Part shown: positions 50,100 to 57,639 of the stretch, one piece after another
Numbering within the stretch: the stretch's first letter is position 1
Layout of the letters: each line of letters opens with the position of its first letter
Source of the DNA: a virus
Virus record (IMG/VR): IMGVR_UViG_3300042691_021282
Location: 31,481-95,480 of that record
DNA length: 64,000 nucleotides
Direction: 5' to 3' (one strand)
The notes under the pieces: generated by a model
Database searches by the model: none
Told to the model about the DNA's origin: nothing
The model's input: the letters and a program-made list of their open reading frames with translations, nothing else
Position numbers and translations under genes: made by a program

Positions 50100-50892
50100 T
50101 CTTTGCTTCTTTTTCTTTTCTTAGTTTTGCTTTATGTGCTGCCGCAAGTAATCCTTTGTGTCCAACGTGTGCAATATCTTTAGTCTTTCCTTCAAGTTCA
50201 TGTGCTCCACCTGCTCTATGGGCAATTCCTCTTCTTCTTCTACTTTCTGGAGTTCTTTCTGTAGTTGCTCCCATTACATTTTTATGATGATGCCCGTGAT
50301 ATATTCCACTTGCAGCATCTCTTTTCTTTCTTGCTTCCCACTCAGCATCACTCATAGATGCTTTAATCTTTGCAGAGTAATGTGTTGGAGTGATGTGATG
50401 TGCTTCTAATCCTGCTCTTTGTAATTTTTTCTTTTTTACATCTGCTGCCTTTCTTTCTTCTGGAGAACTTAAACTTGCAATTCTCTCTGCTCTTGATTTT
50501 CTTTCTTGAGCACCACCTGATTTTGGTTTTAATCTCCACTTTGGTTTTTCAGTACTACCAGCATTATTTGCATACATTCCTTTAGGAATTCCACCGTGAT
50601 GTTTTTCTAATTCTGCACGACTTGAAAATGATGGTTTTTTTGCTTCAATTAAAGATGCTTCTTCTACAAATTCTCTAAAAGTCTTATTTCTTGCAGAATG
50701 AGAAACTCTTTGTAAATCTAAATCCTTTCTTTTTTTACGAGGGTCCATCAATCTCTGCATATTTGCAACTCCAGGTGCTTCTACTTTACCTGATGAAACT
50801 AGTGATTGTGGTGATTGTGCTGCATTTGCTGCAAATGATAATGCTAGAACAGCATTTGCAGCAGCATCTCTCTTTCTTCCCTCATCTAGCAT
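50095..50892 (-). CDS. putative packaged HNH-like nuclease with internal targeting tag (265 aa)
   Basis: Residues 69-80 (NKTFREFVEEAS) match the targeting tag of the other genes in this operon, but 68 residues into the ORF and with Asn for the initiator Met. Residues 163-169 (EAHHITP) and 200-205 (GHHHKN) resemble the HH and N/H blocks of HNH and colicin-type nucleases, and a later HRAGGAHELEG (225-235) adds a third His cluster. The N-terminal 68 residues may be removed with the tag. A basic Arg/Lys-rich linker links the parts. The nuclease call is motif-level only. Confidence 0.55.
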   Translation of the reverse strand: MLDEGRKRDAAANAVLALSFAANAAQSPQSLVSSGKVEAPGVANMQRLMDPRKKRKDLDLQRVSHSARNKTFREFVEEASLIEAKKPSFSSRAELEKHHGGIPKGMYANNAGSTEKPKWRLKPKSGGAQERKSRAERIASLSSPEERKAADVKKKKLQRAGLEAHHITPTHYSAKIKASMSDAEWEARKKRDAASGIYHGHHHKNVMGATTERTPESRRRRGIAHRAGGAHELEGKTKDIAHVGHKGLLAAAHKAKLRKEKEAKK

Positions 50893-50917
50893 TTGAATAC
50901 ATTAAACACTCTTTTAT

Positions 50918-50925
50918 TATTTATC
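50918..50925 (-). promoter_or_regulatory. late-type promoter (GATAAATA) of the CTS operon
   Basis: One base off the late consensus on the minus strand, 25 bases before the ATG at 50892. Confidence 0.6.
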
Positions 50926-51088
50926 AACCACCCTTTTCTTTAAGACTGCGAACAAGATACTCAGTAAACTGTTCCATCTTTTCTGGATGAACTTGAGTAA
51001 TATCGTAGTTTATAGCTTTCTTAAGAGCAACCATTTCATCCCATTCAGTTTGTGTGAGTTCACTGGTATTCTTCTTGGAATAAGTCAT
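50924..51088 (-). CDS. small hypothetical protein (54 aa)
   Basis: I start at MTYSKKNTSELTQTEWDEMV (51088) because GGGAG precedes it. Helical with WDEMVALKKAINYDITQVH. Known small cyanophage protein. Function unknown. Confidence 0.7.
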   Translation of the reverse strand: MTYSKKNTSELTQTEWDEMVALKKAINYDITQVHPEKMEQFTEYLVRSLKEKGG

Positions 51089-51178
51089 CGTTTTGCTCCC
51101 ATATATCTTCATATCCTAACAGTATTTAAGAGAGAAGTGCGATTCCTTAATGATGTCTTTAGAGTGTTGTTACAAAAC

Positions 51179-51406
51179 TTAATCATTATCAAAGAAAGAA
51201 CCAAAGTTACCTTTGCTTCCAGGTTTGCGGTCTTCAAGCATATCCATAATCTCCTCAAACTTCTTGCATTGTTCCATATCAAGAAGGATTTTAGAGAGTT
51301 GTTGAATAACCAAAGGTTTTTCCGAAGAAGCAGCATTTCTAATTGCTGCTCGCAGATGACTTTCTGCCTCAAGTAGGTGCTCTAAAGTAGCAGACGATAA
51401 TGCCAT
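51179..51406 (-). CDS. small helical protein (75 aa)
   Basis: MALSSATLEHLLEAESHLRA, then a helix pair and a GSKGNFGSFFDND tail. I know this as a conserved cyanophage protein. The overlapping 51109-51372 frame is a shadow. Confidence 0.75.
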   Translation of the reverse strand: MALSSATLEHLLEAESHLRAAIRNAASSEKPLVIQQLSKILLDMEQCKKFEEIMDMLEDRKPGSKGNFGSFFDND

Positions 51407-51422
51407 TTTTAACTCCTTATAC

Positions 51423-52259
51423 TTAGATATTATACGATTTTAATTTATTTTTGTCAAACAACTCGCATTTAAGAGTTCTTGTTACTATCCATCCTTTATA
51501 GTGCTGCATTTTACCTCTACTTACAGCAGACATATGACTACTATGCAAATTGTGCTCTCTACAAAATTGTTTTAAATTGTTAGATTTAAATATTTGATTT
51601 TGTGGAGAAATTATTTCATATGTATATTTACCACCGATTTTAATCTTTGTTTGTTTTATTTTTTCTATATGTTCTTTACTTAATTTTTTTCCTTTATGTA
51701 ATTCACTCAATTTTTTTCTAGTTTCATCTGAAAGTTTTTTTCCTTTGCGTGCCTGACTAAGTTTTCTTCTAGTTTCTTCTGTTAAACTTCCTTTTTGTAA
51801 TTTTTGTAAATGTTCCTTGCTTATTTTTTTACCTTTGTTAATTTCACTTAACTTCTTTTTAGTTTCTTCAGAATGAGTTTTACCTGTATTTGCTTTACTT
51901 ATTTTATCTCTAGTTTTTTGAGATACTATTCTTCCAATACTCGTCTCTCTTCTTTTTCTTCTAGTTTCTTCACTTGCAATACATCCACTACCACCTTCTC
52001 CACCATCAGTTCTATTACGAAGAATACCAGTTCCTAAATCTTTTCTACCAAAGAACGCAATCATATATCTTTCGTGCTTGAATGCGTCTTCTTCGGTGAG
52101 ATTTTGCTTGAGGAATATTATTCTTGATTTATCTTTCGGCGGTTTAAATTCTCTTCTACCTTTATCATAAATTCTATATCCAGAACCTTTACCTATGTAA
52201 TAAGGAGTTCTGTCTTTACGCAAATATGCATAAGTATAAAATCTATATGGATTTACCAT
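51423..52259 (-). CDS. GIY-YIG homing endonuclease C with NUMOD3 repeats
   Basis: 278 residues. FYTYAYLRKDRTPYYIGKG (7-25) is the GIY-YIG core, with the LGTGILRNRTDGGEGGSG block near residues 77-95. Residues about 98-205 are five or six NUMOD3 repeats of about 18 residues each (for example SEETKKKLSEINKGKK, SDETRKKLSELHKGKK), a DNA-binding element of homing endonucleases. The N-terminal 100 residues match homing gene A closely, which lacks the NUMOD3 tract. Leader at 52269-52342. Confidence 0.88.
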   Translation of the reverse strand: MVNPYRFYTYAYLRKDRTPYYIGKGSGYRIYDKGRREFKPPKDKSRIIFLKQNLTEEDAFKHERYMIAFFGRKDLGTGILRNRTDGGEGGSGCIASEETRRKRRETSIGRIVSQKTRDKISKANTGKTHSEETKKKLSEINKGKKISKEHLQKLQKGSLTEETRRKLSQARKGKKLSDETRKKLSELHKGKKLSKEHIEKIKQTKIKIGGKYTYEIISPQNQIFKSNNLKQFCREHNLHSSHMSAVSRGKMQHYKGWIVTRTLKCELFDKNKLKSYNI

Positions 52260-52268
52260 AACTCTACT

Positions 52269-52342
52269 CTAAATGACGGCATTATTATTTATAATAAAAA
52301 GGAGGGACTTTCACCCTCCTCCTGAAGATTGCCGTCATTCAG
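52269..52342 (-). promoter_or_regulatory. structured late leader of homing gene C
   Basis: Outer arms 52330-52342 and 52269-52281 pair at 12 of 13 bases. The hairpin 52301-52319 (GGAGGG/CCCTCC) and late promoter 52286-52293 lie between. The homing gene begins 10 bases downstream. Confidence 0.8.
52286..52293 (-). promoter_or_regulatory. T4-type late promoter TATAAATA
   Basis: Perfect late consensus on the minus strand, 26 bases before the ATG of homing gene C. Confidence 0.85.
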
Positions 52343-52348
52343 GTATTG

Positions 52349-52951
52349 TTATTTATTAACTTTCCTCAGTGTAAAACTACCATCATTATTATCTACCCAC
52401 TCTACCTTATCACCTTCTTTGAGATTTGCTGCTTCTAGCAAATCATCGGGAAAGTTGACATAACATTCACCAGACAATCCATCAACCTCTACAGGAAGTT
52501 GCCACTTGACTACTTTACCTTTTTGTGGAGGAATCCAAAACCCATCACCAGTCATTTCATAACCTTTGTCAACCATTTCTCCATAAGTTAATGCTTCAGT
52601 ATGATCGTCATTCCAGAAACTACTCCAAGAACCTTTGCAATAAGGTGCTGGGTCATCACTCTCGCAGAAATAAATGCCGTTCTCATTGGGATAATCATAT
52701 GTCACATCTTCATTCTCTCGAATATAATCATCATATGCTTGAATGTGACCCTTGCCATTACCATTCAAAAGTGCCAGAAGTTCATAACACTTTTCAGTTT
52801 CATTCTTGTAAGTGTAATAGTTCTCACTCACTACATCTTTAATCACATCATAAATCTCCTGCGGTGTTGCTTCACTGCAGGAGATTGCATCGTGCATCCA
52901 TTCATTCAGTTTTTCAAGTGAATATTTTTTGTAATCAAAGTCCATAATCAA
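52349..52951 (-). CDS. conserved cyanophage protein, AbrB-like C-terminus (200 aa)
   Basis: The N-terminal half is helical and acidic. The last 50 residues (KWQLPVEVDGLSGECYVNFP and NLKEGDKVEWVDNNDGSFTL) have the swapped-hairpin pattern of AbrB/MazE-like DNA-binding proteins (xVxxPxDLLxxAxLxxGDxVxxxxxxDGSxxL). It may be a transcriptional regulator or a domain reused for other binding. The homing gene C leader begins immediately after its stop. Confidence 0.65.
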   Translation of the reverse strand: MIMDFDYKKYSLEKLNEWMHDAISCSEATPQEIYDVIKDVVSENYYTYKNETEKCYELLALLNGNGKGHIQAYDDYIRENEDVTYDYPNENGIYFCESDDPAPYCKGSWSSFWNDDHTEALTYGEMVDKGYEMTGDGFWIPPQKGKVVKWQLPVEVDGLSGECYVNFPDDLLEAANLKEGDKVEWVDNNDGSFTLRKVNK

Positions 52952-53076
52952 TCTTTGGGTTTTGGTTTAGAGCAATCGTTACAATAGTAGGAGAACCCCT
53001 GACGAAAATACTTTACCACCTGATAGTGGTTTTCGTCAAGAGGTTTCTCCTCACCACACTTATCACACCTCCTCAT
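52948..53076 (-). CDS. small zinc-ribbon protein (42 aa)
   Basis: I start at MRRCDKCGEEKPLDENHYQV (53076). CxxC at residues 4-7 and CNDC at 34-37 form a four-Cys zinc site. Similar 40-residue zinc ribbons are common in phages. The longer frame extends through the upstream gene. Confidence 0.75.
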   Translation of the reverse strand: MRRCDKCGEEKPLDENHYQVVKYFRQGFSYYCNDCSKPKPKD

Positions 53077-53245
53077 CTTTTCTCTGTCGTTTTCGTGCTT
53101 TTTTGAGGTCTTTAAGTTCGTCTTTAATGTTTTTATAAGCTGTCTCAGCATCAATCTTTCCTCCAAGTTCCAAGGCACAGATGATATCAACTCTAGTTCC
53201 AAAGTGTGCTAATGCAGACTCAAAACTATTCAAGTCATCATACAT
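53063..53245 (-). CDS. small basic helical protein (60 aa)
   Basis: I start at [20 protein letters not shown] (53245), adjacent to the ferredoxin stop. Helical with a Lys/Arg-rich C-terminus (KDLKKARKRQRKDEE). Common in cyanophages. Overlaps the zinc-ribbon gene by 14 bases. Confidence 0.7.
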   Translation of the reverse strand: MYDDLNSFESALAHFGTRVDIICALELGGKIDAETAYKNIKDELKDLKKARKRQRKDEEV

Positions 53246-53535
53246 CACAGGTTCTCTTCTTGTTCCGTGAGAATTACACAATCACTCAAAGGATATGCTA
53301 CACACAGAAGACTAAATCCTTGGTCCATTTGATCGTCATCAAGGAAAGTTTGCTCGCTGTTATCAACCTCACCCTCAATCACTTTACCAGCACAAGCACT
53401 ACAAGCACCTGCACGGCAAGAATAAGGAAGGTCTACACCAGCATCTTGTGCTGCTTCAAGAATATACTGATCTTCTTCACACTGAATAACATCTTCAGTA
53501 CCATCAACAGAACGGAGAGTAATAGAATAAGCCAT
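53245..53535 (-). CDS. petF: plant-type [2Fe-2S] ferredoxin
   Basis: 96 residues from [20 protein letters not shown]. Cysteines at 40, 45, 48 and 78 (CRAGACSAC and LLC) are the [2Fe-2S] ligands of photosynthetic ferredoxin; the acidic surface and ALLCVAYP-like segment fit. Cyanophages carry petF to feed electrons from photosystem I to phage-useful reductases such as bilin reductases. It is slightly short but complete. It overlaps the downstream gene's start. Confidence 0.95.
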   Translation of the reverse strand: MAYSITLRSVDGTEDVIQCEEDQYILEAAQDAGVDLPYSCRAGACSACAGKVIEGEVDNSEQTFLDDDQMDQGFSLLCVAYPLSDCVILTEQEENL

Positions 53536-53540
53536 AATCG

Positions 53541-53768
53541 TCAATTAAAGTTTTCGTAATGTTTTGGAATATTTAGAACAATATCAATTCGTGCATCTAC
53601 TGCATTAACAGAGTTTCCTAACTCATAAAGACAGTTTGTAGTTTCTACATTTTCTTCTTCTAGTTTCACAATACGATGTTCTAGTTCAGAAATCTTTGCA
53701 TAAAGGTCAATCTCTTCTACGATTGGTTTCTTGGATGGTCCAAAGAACCAACGAATAAAGTTTTTCAT
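53541..53768 (-). CDS. membrane-proximal coiled-coil protein (75 aa)
   Basis: [20 protein letters not shown] followed by a heptad helix ([20 protein letters not shown]). Common small cyanophage protein next to petF. Overlaps the 45-residue gene upstream by 4 bases. Confidence 0.75.
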   Translation of the reverse strand: MKNFIRWFFGPSKKPIVEEIDLYAKISELEHRIVKLEEENVETTNCLYELGNSVNAVDARIDIVLNIPKHYENFN

Positions 53769-53902
53769 ACTAAACCTATCTCTCTCAAATATCGTTGGTA
53801 TCTCATAAAAGATTGAACCCGAATAGGAACACCTAAACTTTCACAACATCTACAATAGGAAAGAAATTCGTACCAGGGACTTGTTGGGTCAGTATCACTC
53901 AT
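53765..53902 (-). CDS. 45-residue protein
   Basis: MSDTDPTSPWYEFLSYCRCC and then ESLGVPIRVQSFMRYQRYLR. The CRCC cluster may bind a metal. Coupled at both ends by short overlaps. Confidence 0.65.
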   Translation of the reverse strand: MSDTDPTSPWYEFLSYCRCCESLGVPIRVQSFMRYQRYLREIGLV

Positions 53903-54050
53903 CTTTTGTTTGTTTTAGGTCAGGATGAGGAGCATAGAGAGGACCTTCATAGTTTCCTGCGTGAAAGTTCTTAAGAACTTCAAGAACTTCAGGAGTTTCA
54001 TTCCACTCCCAGGTATTACCATTCTTATCAACAAAAGTGCGTAATGTCAT
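53895..54050 (-). CDS. small hypothetical protein (51 aa)
   Basis: MTLRTFVDKNGNTWEWNETP begins with a strand turn, followed by a helix (EVLEVLKNFHAGNYEG). A TF-VDxxGNxWEW pattern recalls small cyanophage proteins. Overlaps downstream by 8 bases. Confidence 0.7.
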   Translation of the reverse strand: MTLRTFVDKNGNTWEWNETPEVLEVLKNFHAGNYEGPLYAPHPDLKQTKDE

Positions 54051-54262
54051 AGTTTTCCTCCAACTGTGCTATCATATGTTTTTTCTGGTGATTTGTCAAA
54101 CTCACCTTCTTGTTTTGCTTTCAAATACCAACGTGTTGCTCTTACACATTCCTCTTCTGTGAGAGCAGTTATAATACCTTTCCCATCAGGATAATGAGAT
54201 TGCCACGTTCCCCAAGATTTTGCTTCAATATAGAACGCATCATCAATTAGTTTCTTTTCCAT
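54047..54262 (-). CDS. small hypothetical protein (71 aa)
   Basis: MEKKLIDDAFYIEAKSWGTW with LTEEECVRATRWYLKAKQEG: small alpha/beta protein. Similar proteins occur in cyanophages. Overlaps the upstream gene by 20 bases. Confidence 0.7.
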   Translation of the reverse strand: MEKKLIDDAFYIEAKSWGTWQSHYPDGKGIITALTEEECVRATRWYLKAKQEGEFDKSPEKTYDSTVGGKL

Positions 54263-54404
54263 AATGACTTAATTGCCTCTTGAGTTCTACGTTTAGTGAG
54301 TTTAGATGTGAATATAAAAAATGTTTCTGTTCATTACCCTCTAAAAGACGGGCAAGATTATCAATTTGTTGTAGTCCCAACAGCAGTTTTGTCTTCTTGT
54401 TCAT
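54243..54404 (-). CDS. small helical protein (53 aa)
   Basis: MNKKTKLLLGLQQIDNLARL followed by LEGNEQKHFLYSHLNSLNVE. Almost entirely helical. Overlaps genes on both sides, evidence for tight coupling. Confidence 0.65.
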   Translation of the reverse strand: MNKKTKLLLGLQQIDNLARLLEGNEQKHFLYSHLNSLNVELKRQLSHYGKETN

Positions 54405-54727
54405 TTTGATTTGGGTTTAGATTTGCGAGTGCGACTAGAAGTTCCAGGGGTATCCAACTTTTTGGTGCTCCGTTTACTTCCACCTGTACTTCTACCACTG
54501 GTCTTTCTAGTTCCCGATTCCACACTGTTCTTGTTTGCTTTACCAGACTTAACGGGTTCTCCATCACGATAATCAATCTTAATAGTTCTCTTATCCAGTT
54601 TATACCGATTCAGGTATTTTTGCAAGTGCTCGTCACACTCAAACCAGCAAACTGAAATCTCTTTCTTTTCACCAAACTGCAATCGCACAGGAAACTTTTC
54701 ATAAGGAAACAAAGAGGTATCAATCAT
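54401..54727 (-). CDS. conserved cyanophage protein (108 aa)
   Basis: MIDTSLFPYEKFPVRLQFGE with a VCWFECDEHLQKYLNRYKL core and a Ser/Thr/Arg-rich basic tail. The core is strand-helix and I know it from several cyanophages. Function unknown. The 54361-54576 frame inside is a shadow. Confidence 0.75.
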   Translation of the reverse strand: MIDTSLFPYEKFPVRLQFGEKKEISVCWFECDEHLQKYLNRYKLDKRTIKIDYRDGEPVKSGKANKNSVESGTRKTSGRSTGGSKRSTKKLDTPGTSSRTRKSKPKSK

Positions 54728-54929
54728 AATGTTTGTGATGTTTTGGGTGATGCTTGACTTGTATGAGTTTGTTGTTCCTTGATATTATAACACGTTTGTC
54801 CCTGCTTGCGTGAAGAGACCAAGAGAATGTATCTAAGTCACTCTTCCATATAAGAGAAACTGATGTGCCTTGAGTGCAAGCATAACACTTTGTATATTTT
54901 AGGAGTAGATTTGCGAGAAACAATCTCAT
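54720..54929 (-). CDS. small basic protein (69 aa)
   Basis: I start at MRLFLANLLLKYTKCYACTQ (54929), preceded by a GGAGG ribosome site. The C-terminus is His/Lys-rich (VKHHPKHHKHYD), and may bind metal or nucleic acid. Unknown. Confidence 0.6.
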   Translation of the reverse strand: MRLFLANLLLKYTKCYACTQGTSVSLIWKSDLDTFSWSLHASRDKRVIISRNNKLIQVKHHPKHHKHYD

Positions 54930-54955
54930 CACAAACCTCCGTATTACTTTATACC

Positions 54956-55369
54956 TTATGTAGTTGAGGGTCTCCAACTTTTTGTAGTGTATTCATAATC
55001 TTGTAACACTCCTCTGCGGAAATGTAACTTTACTTCAGGCCATTCATTATAATCACCTTTCCAATTTGATGAATATACGGTCACATATTTTGTAATCTCA
55101 CAAAGTTTTACCCTACCTTTCTGTCCTGTCGGTATCCATTCAAAGTTTAGAAACTTTCTATCAGCATCATATCGTGGGTCATCTTCGGGGATAATTTCAA
55201 AAGTATTTGTTCCTTTGTAGTCAGGATACCAAAGCACTCCTTTCGGGTCCAACCAATAAGTTGTAAGAGTTCCTCCTATTCCATCCTCAATCTCCTTTGT
55301 CTGGAGTTCTACATTCGTAAATTGCTCCCCAAGATTATAAGAGGAAACAAAAAAATCCATCATCCCCAT
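54956..55369 (-). CDS. conserved phage protein (137 aa)
   Basis: MGMMDFFVSSYNLGEQFTNV, with TTYWLDPKGVLWYPDYKGTN and FEWIPTGQKGRVKLCEITKY: a beta-rich protein known from T4-like phages without a name. No catalytic motif. Confidence 0.75.
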   Translation of the reverse strand: MGMMDFFVSSYNLGEQFTNVELQTKEIEDGIGGTLTTYWLDPKGVLWYPDYKGTNTFEIIPEDDPRYDADRKFLNFEWIPTGQKGRVKLCEITKYVTVYSSNWKGDYNEWPEVKLHFRRGVLQDYEYTTKSWRPSTT

Positions 55370-55373
55370 AACA

Positions 55374-55544
55374 CTAATCCTGCAAGTTTTGCTGATGTTG
55401 TAGTCTATCTATCATATCATAGATATGCGTCTGCGAATACTCAAATGCCTCAAATCGTTGTGGGTTCTTATCTTTCATTTTTGAGAGCATATTAAGATGG
55501 TCCCAGTATGTATTGATTACATACCCATAATGTGCTTCATTCAT
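55374..55544 (-). CDS. small helical protein (56 aa)
   Basis: MNEAHYGYVINTYWDHLNML followed by a long helix. Overlaps its upstream neighbour by 8 bases. Function unknown. Confidence 0.65.
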   Translation of the reverse strand: MNEAHYGYVINTYWDHLNMLSKMKDKNPQRFEAFEYSQTHIYDMIDRLQHQQNLQD

Positions 55545-55908
55545 CAATCATATCTCCCACAAGGTCATTAAGTCTATCGACCATATTCATATCAAAAGGA
55601 ACTGCCTTTACCTTACCAGTTTCTACATCATCTGCCATTTGCATCAAACTTTCAAGAAACTCTTTTGGATATACATCGTCGTCATTTAATACAAACCAGA
55701 ATTCAGTATAGCACTGCTCAAATGGAACATCATCTTTTAGAAGAGTATAATGTTTTTGATTGTCCTCAAACCATACCAAGTCCATCCAAGTAATGAAATT
55801 ATTGCGAATACTTTGCCATCCAGTCATCCAGCAATGTAGAACCCAATAATCCCACCAACTCATTTTAACTTTATTCTTATCAGTTCCTAAAAGTGGTTTG
55901 CTAAACAT
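55537..55908 (-). CDS. conserved cyanophage protein (123 aa)
   Basis: I start at MFSKPLLGTDKNKVKMSWWD (55908). The N-terminal WWDYWVLHCWMTGWQSIRNN is Trp-rich; VLNDDDVYPKEFLESLMQMA is helical. Overlaps the upstream gene's end by 8 bases. No family name. Confidence 0.7.
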   Translation of the reverse strand: MFSKPLLGTDKNKVKMSWWDYWVLHCWMTGWQSIRNNFITWMDLVWFEDNQKHYTLLKDDVPFEQCYTEFWFVLNDDDVYPKEFLESLMQMADDVETGKVKAVPFDMNMVDRLNDLVGDMIDE

Positions 55909-56080
55909 AATGAGGTTTCTCCGTATCAAATTGCCACCATTTGGCATCTTTCATCTTTAGGCACATCAGTATTGTATCGTGTTCTCCATATTCCCGTAGT
56001 GTGCCACGATACATATGCCTGCGTTGATAGGCACAGCACCAGACATTATGATAAATCTTTGCTTTTTCGGTGAGTTCCAT
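55901..56080 (-). CDS. small hypothetical protein (59 aa)
   Basis: MELTEKAKIYHNVWCCAYQR, with REYGEHDTILMCLKMKDAKW later. Two Cys and several His could bind metal. Overlaps the upstream gene by 35 bases, an unusually long overlap here. Confidence 0.6.
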   Translation of the reverse strand: MELTEKAKIYHNVWCCAYQRRHMYRGTLREYGEHDTILMCLKMKDAKWWQFDTEKPHYV

Positions 56081-56264
56081 ATTCTATTACAATCTTACGA
56101 TGTTCGGTGTGTTTATCAGTCACCAGAACTGTATAAAGTTTTCCATTTAGTGCTTCTGCTACTGCTTCAAGAAGTAGATTTACATCAACAGCAATACTAT
56201 CACCTTCAAATGAATAATCTTCAAGGTCTTTAATAAACTCTTCTACTGTTCGTTTTTCAGTCAT
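56046..56264 (-). CDS. small hypothetical protein (72 aa)
   Basis: MTEKRTVEEFIKDLEDYSFE then VNLLLEAVAEALNGKLYTVL: helix then strands. Overlap of 35 bases with the downstream gene. Confidence 0.65.
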   Translation of the reverse strand: MTEKRTVEEFIKDLEDYSFEGDSIAVDVNLLLEAVAEALNGKLYTVLVTDKHTEHRKIVIEYGTHRKSKDLS

Positions 56265-56265
56265 T

Positions 56266-56466
56266 TTAACAATACATTAGATAATGATACTTTGCGTCAT
56301 TTTGAGGTGTATATCTCACAACCTCACAACCACGATATTTATCCACAACCTTAAATCTTTCGTCTTGTGGTGTTGGTTGCATTTCCAACCAGTTCGCAGC
56401 ACCATTCATAAGAAATGCAAGAACTCCAAGTCCTACAAAGAAAATAACAAATCCTCTAATCCTCAT
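56266..56466 (-). CDS. membrane protein (66 aa)
   Basis: I start at MRIRGFVIFFVGLGVLAFLM (56466), with one transmembrane segment, then a polar tail with CEVVRYTP. The gene upstream ends within 3 bases. Confidence 0.65.
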   Translation of the reverse strand: MRIRGFVIFFVGLGVLAFLMNGAANWLEMQPTPQDERFKVVDKYRGCEVVRYTPQNDAKYHYLMYC

Positions 56467-56468
56467 AA

Positions 56469-56858
56469 TCAAACACCCAGTAGTTCTCTTTCTCTTTGAG
56501 TAAGTTTAGCAAGAACTTTTTGTCGTTCTTTTTCTTTTAGTTTTTCTTCAAGTTTTTGAATATCAGCAATAATAAAATCAACTGCCTCATCAATACTATG
56601 AATATCTTTAGCAGTATCCATAACATATTCCATTCTTGATACTACCATCTTATAAACTTTATGAGGAAAAAATGGTTGAGTAGAACCTTTATAAAACTCA
56701 ATATCATACTGAACTCCACCAAAGGCAAGTCCAGAGCAGACATCAGCACAAGTAAATCTTACATAATAGGATTTATTGCCTTCATCAATAGAATAGATTT
56801 TATATCCATATTTTTTAAGTTTGATTAAAGCATCAAAAAATTGTGTTAGGTTCATCAA
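56469..56858 (-). CDS. hypothetical protein (129 aa), paralog of 63175-63510
   Basis: Starts MMNLTQFFDALIKLKKYGYK. The C-terminal block (KERQKVLAKLTQRERELLGV) matches that of the gene at 63175-63510 (QKRQELIAKLTPEERELL), and both share a helix-rich N-terminus and a DIExYK/PYKVxIT strand. They look like diverged duplicates. Behind promoter module 18. Confidence 0.7.
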   Translation of the reverse strand: MMNLTQFFDALIKLKKYGYKIYSIDEGNKSYYVRFTCADVCSGLAFGGVQYDIEFYKGSTQPFFPHKVYKMVVSRMEYVMDTAKDIHSIDEAVDFIIADIQKLEEKLKEKERQKVLAKLTQRERELLGV

Positions 56859-56877
56859 ATTTTTTATTCATAAAGTC

Positions 56878-56937
56878 ATTATACGACAAAAGGCACTCGG
56901 TTTCAAGTGCCCTTGTACCAGTTTCTCAAGGGGTCTC
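56878..56937 (-). promoter_or_regulatory. dyad-linked promoter, module 18
   Basis: TGTACCAGTT-TCTC-AAGGGGTC, centre 45 bp from TATAAT. The second half-site is degenerate. A terminator lies between. Confidence 0.7.
56887..56912 (-). terminator. terminator hairpin
   Basis: On the minus strand GGCACT stem (AGTGCC 56906-56911 with GGCACT 56892-56897), loop of 8, followed by T4. Fits termination of the 56936-57163 transcript. Confidence 0.65.
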
Positions 56938-57163
56938 AAAAATATTCTTTGGTGAGAGAAAACATTTCTTTTACCGCACCATCACCATAATTTGATGCTT
57001 GCTTAAAGATTTGCATTACTCGGTGAATAGTATATCCAGGAAAGAAAAATCCAAAAATAGCAACAAAAAGTCCCAAAAAGAGAAGAAGAAACCTTCCACC
57101 AATTCCAGCAGACTCTCCATATGCTTGCATAAAGTCTTTATCTGTGAGTTTAGATTCGTTCAT
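56936..57163 (-). CDS. membrane protein (75 aa)
   Basis: A transmembrane segment GRFLLLFLGLFVAIFGFFFP (residues 23-42) between polar ends (MNESKLTDKDFMQAYGES). Common small cyanophage protein. The stop overlaps the dyad of module 18. Confidence 0.7.
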   Translation of the reverse strand: MNESKLTDKDFMQAYGESAGIGGRFLLLFLGLFVAIFGFFFPGYTIHRVMQIFKQASNYGDGAVKEMFSLTKEYF

Positions 57164-57172
57164 CAGGTGTCC

Positions 57173-57616
57173 TCAGGAATTGTAGATTGCGGGAGTTTCA
57201 CAGTTTTCAAGTGCCCATTTCATCCAATATTCCAACCACATCAGTCGGGCAAGGTCATAATCATAGTTTCCAAAGTCATCATAACCAGGAGGTCGTTTTG
57301 CGTGTTTCTTATATTCTTCAAGAGCATCGGCAACTGTCTGGTAGTGTTCTTGAGTAATCATTACACAACCAGGATGCTGACAAAACAATCCTTCACTTCT
57401 ATCATAGAACAAATCATACAAACCTACTTTATCACAAAAGTCCGACCACCCACTATAAGAAGGAAGACGAATATTCTTATTTCCTGTGGCATGGTCTCCA
57501 GGAAAAACAGGTGCGTTTTCGTTGGAGGTTTTTTCTACATCCCAACCAGCATAAAGATATCCATCTTCCTTACTGAATTGAGGAACTGCATTTCCAATTG
57601 CGATGTAATAACCCAT
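57173..57616 (-). CDS. conserved phage protein, MGYYIAIGNAVP family (147 aa)
   Basis: MGYYIAIGNAVPQFSKEDGY, then WSDFCDKVGLYDLFYDRSEG, and the CVMITQEHYQTVADALEEYK helix. I know this family from phages as hypothetical. Promoter module 19. Confidence 0.75.
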   Translation of the reverse strand: MGYYIAIGNAVPQFSKEDGYLYAGWDVEKTSNENAPVFPGDHATGNKNIRLPSYSGWSDFCDKVGLYDLFYDRSEGLFCQHPGCVMITQEHYQTVADALEEYKKHAKRPPGYDDFGNYDYDLARLMWLEYWMKWALENCETPAIYNS

Positions 57617-57639
57617 AATGTGTTTGTGTTTTCAAGAGT

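Noticed and set aside
51109-51372. 87-codon minus-strand ORF
   Set aside because: Overlaps the conserved 51179-51406 gene in another frame, no ribosome site.
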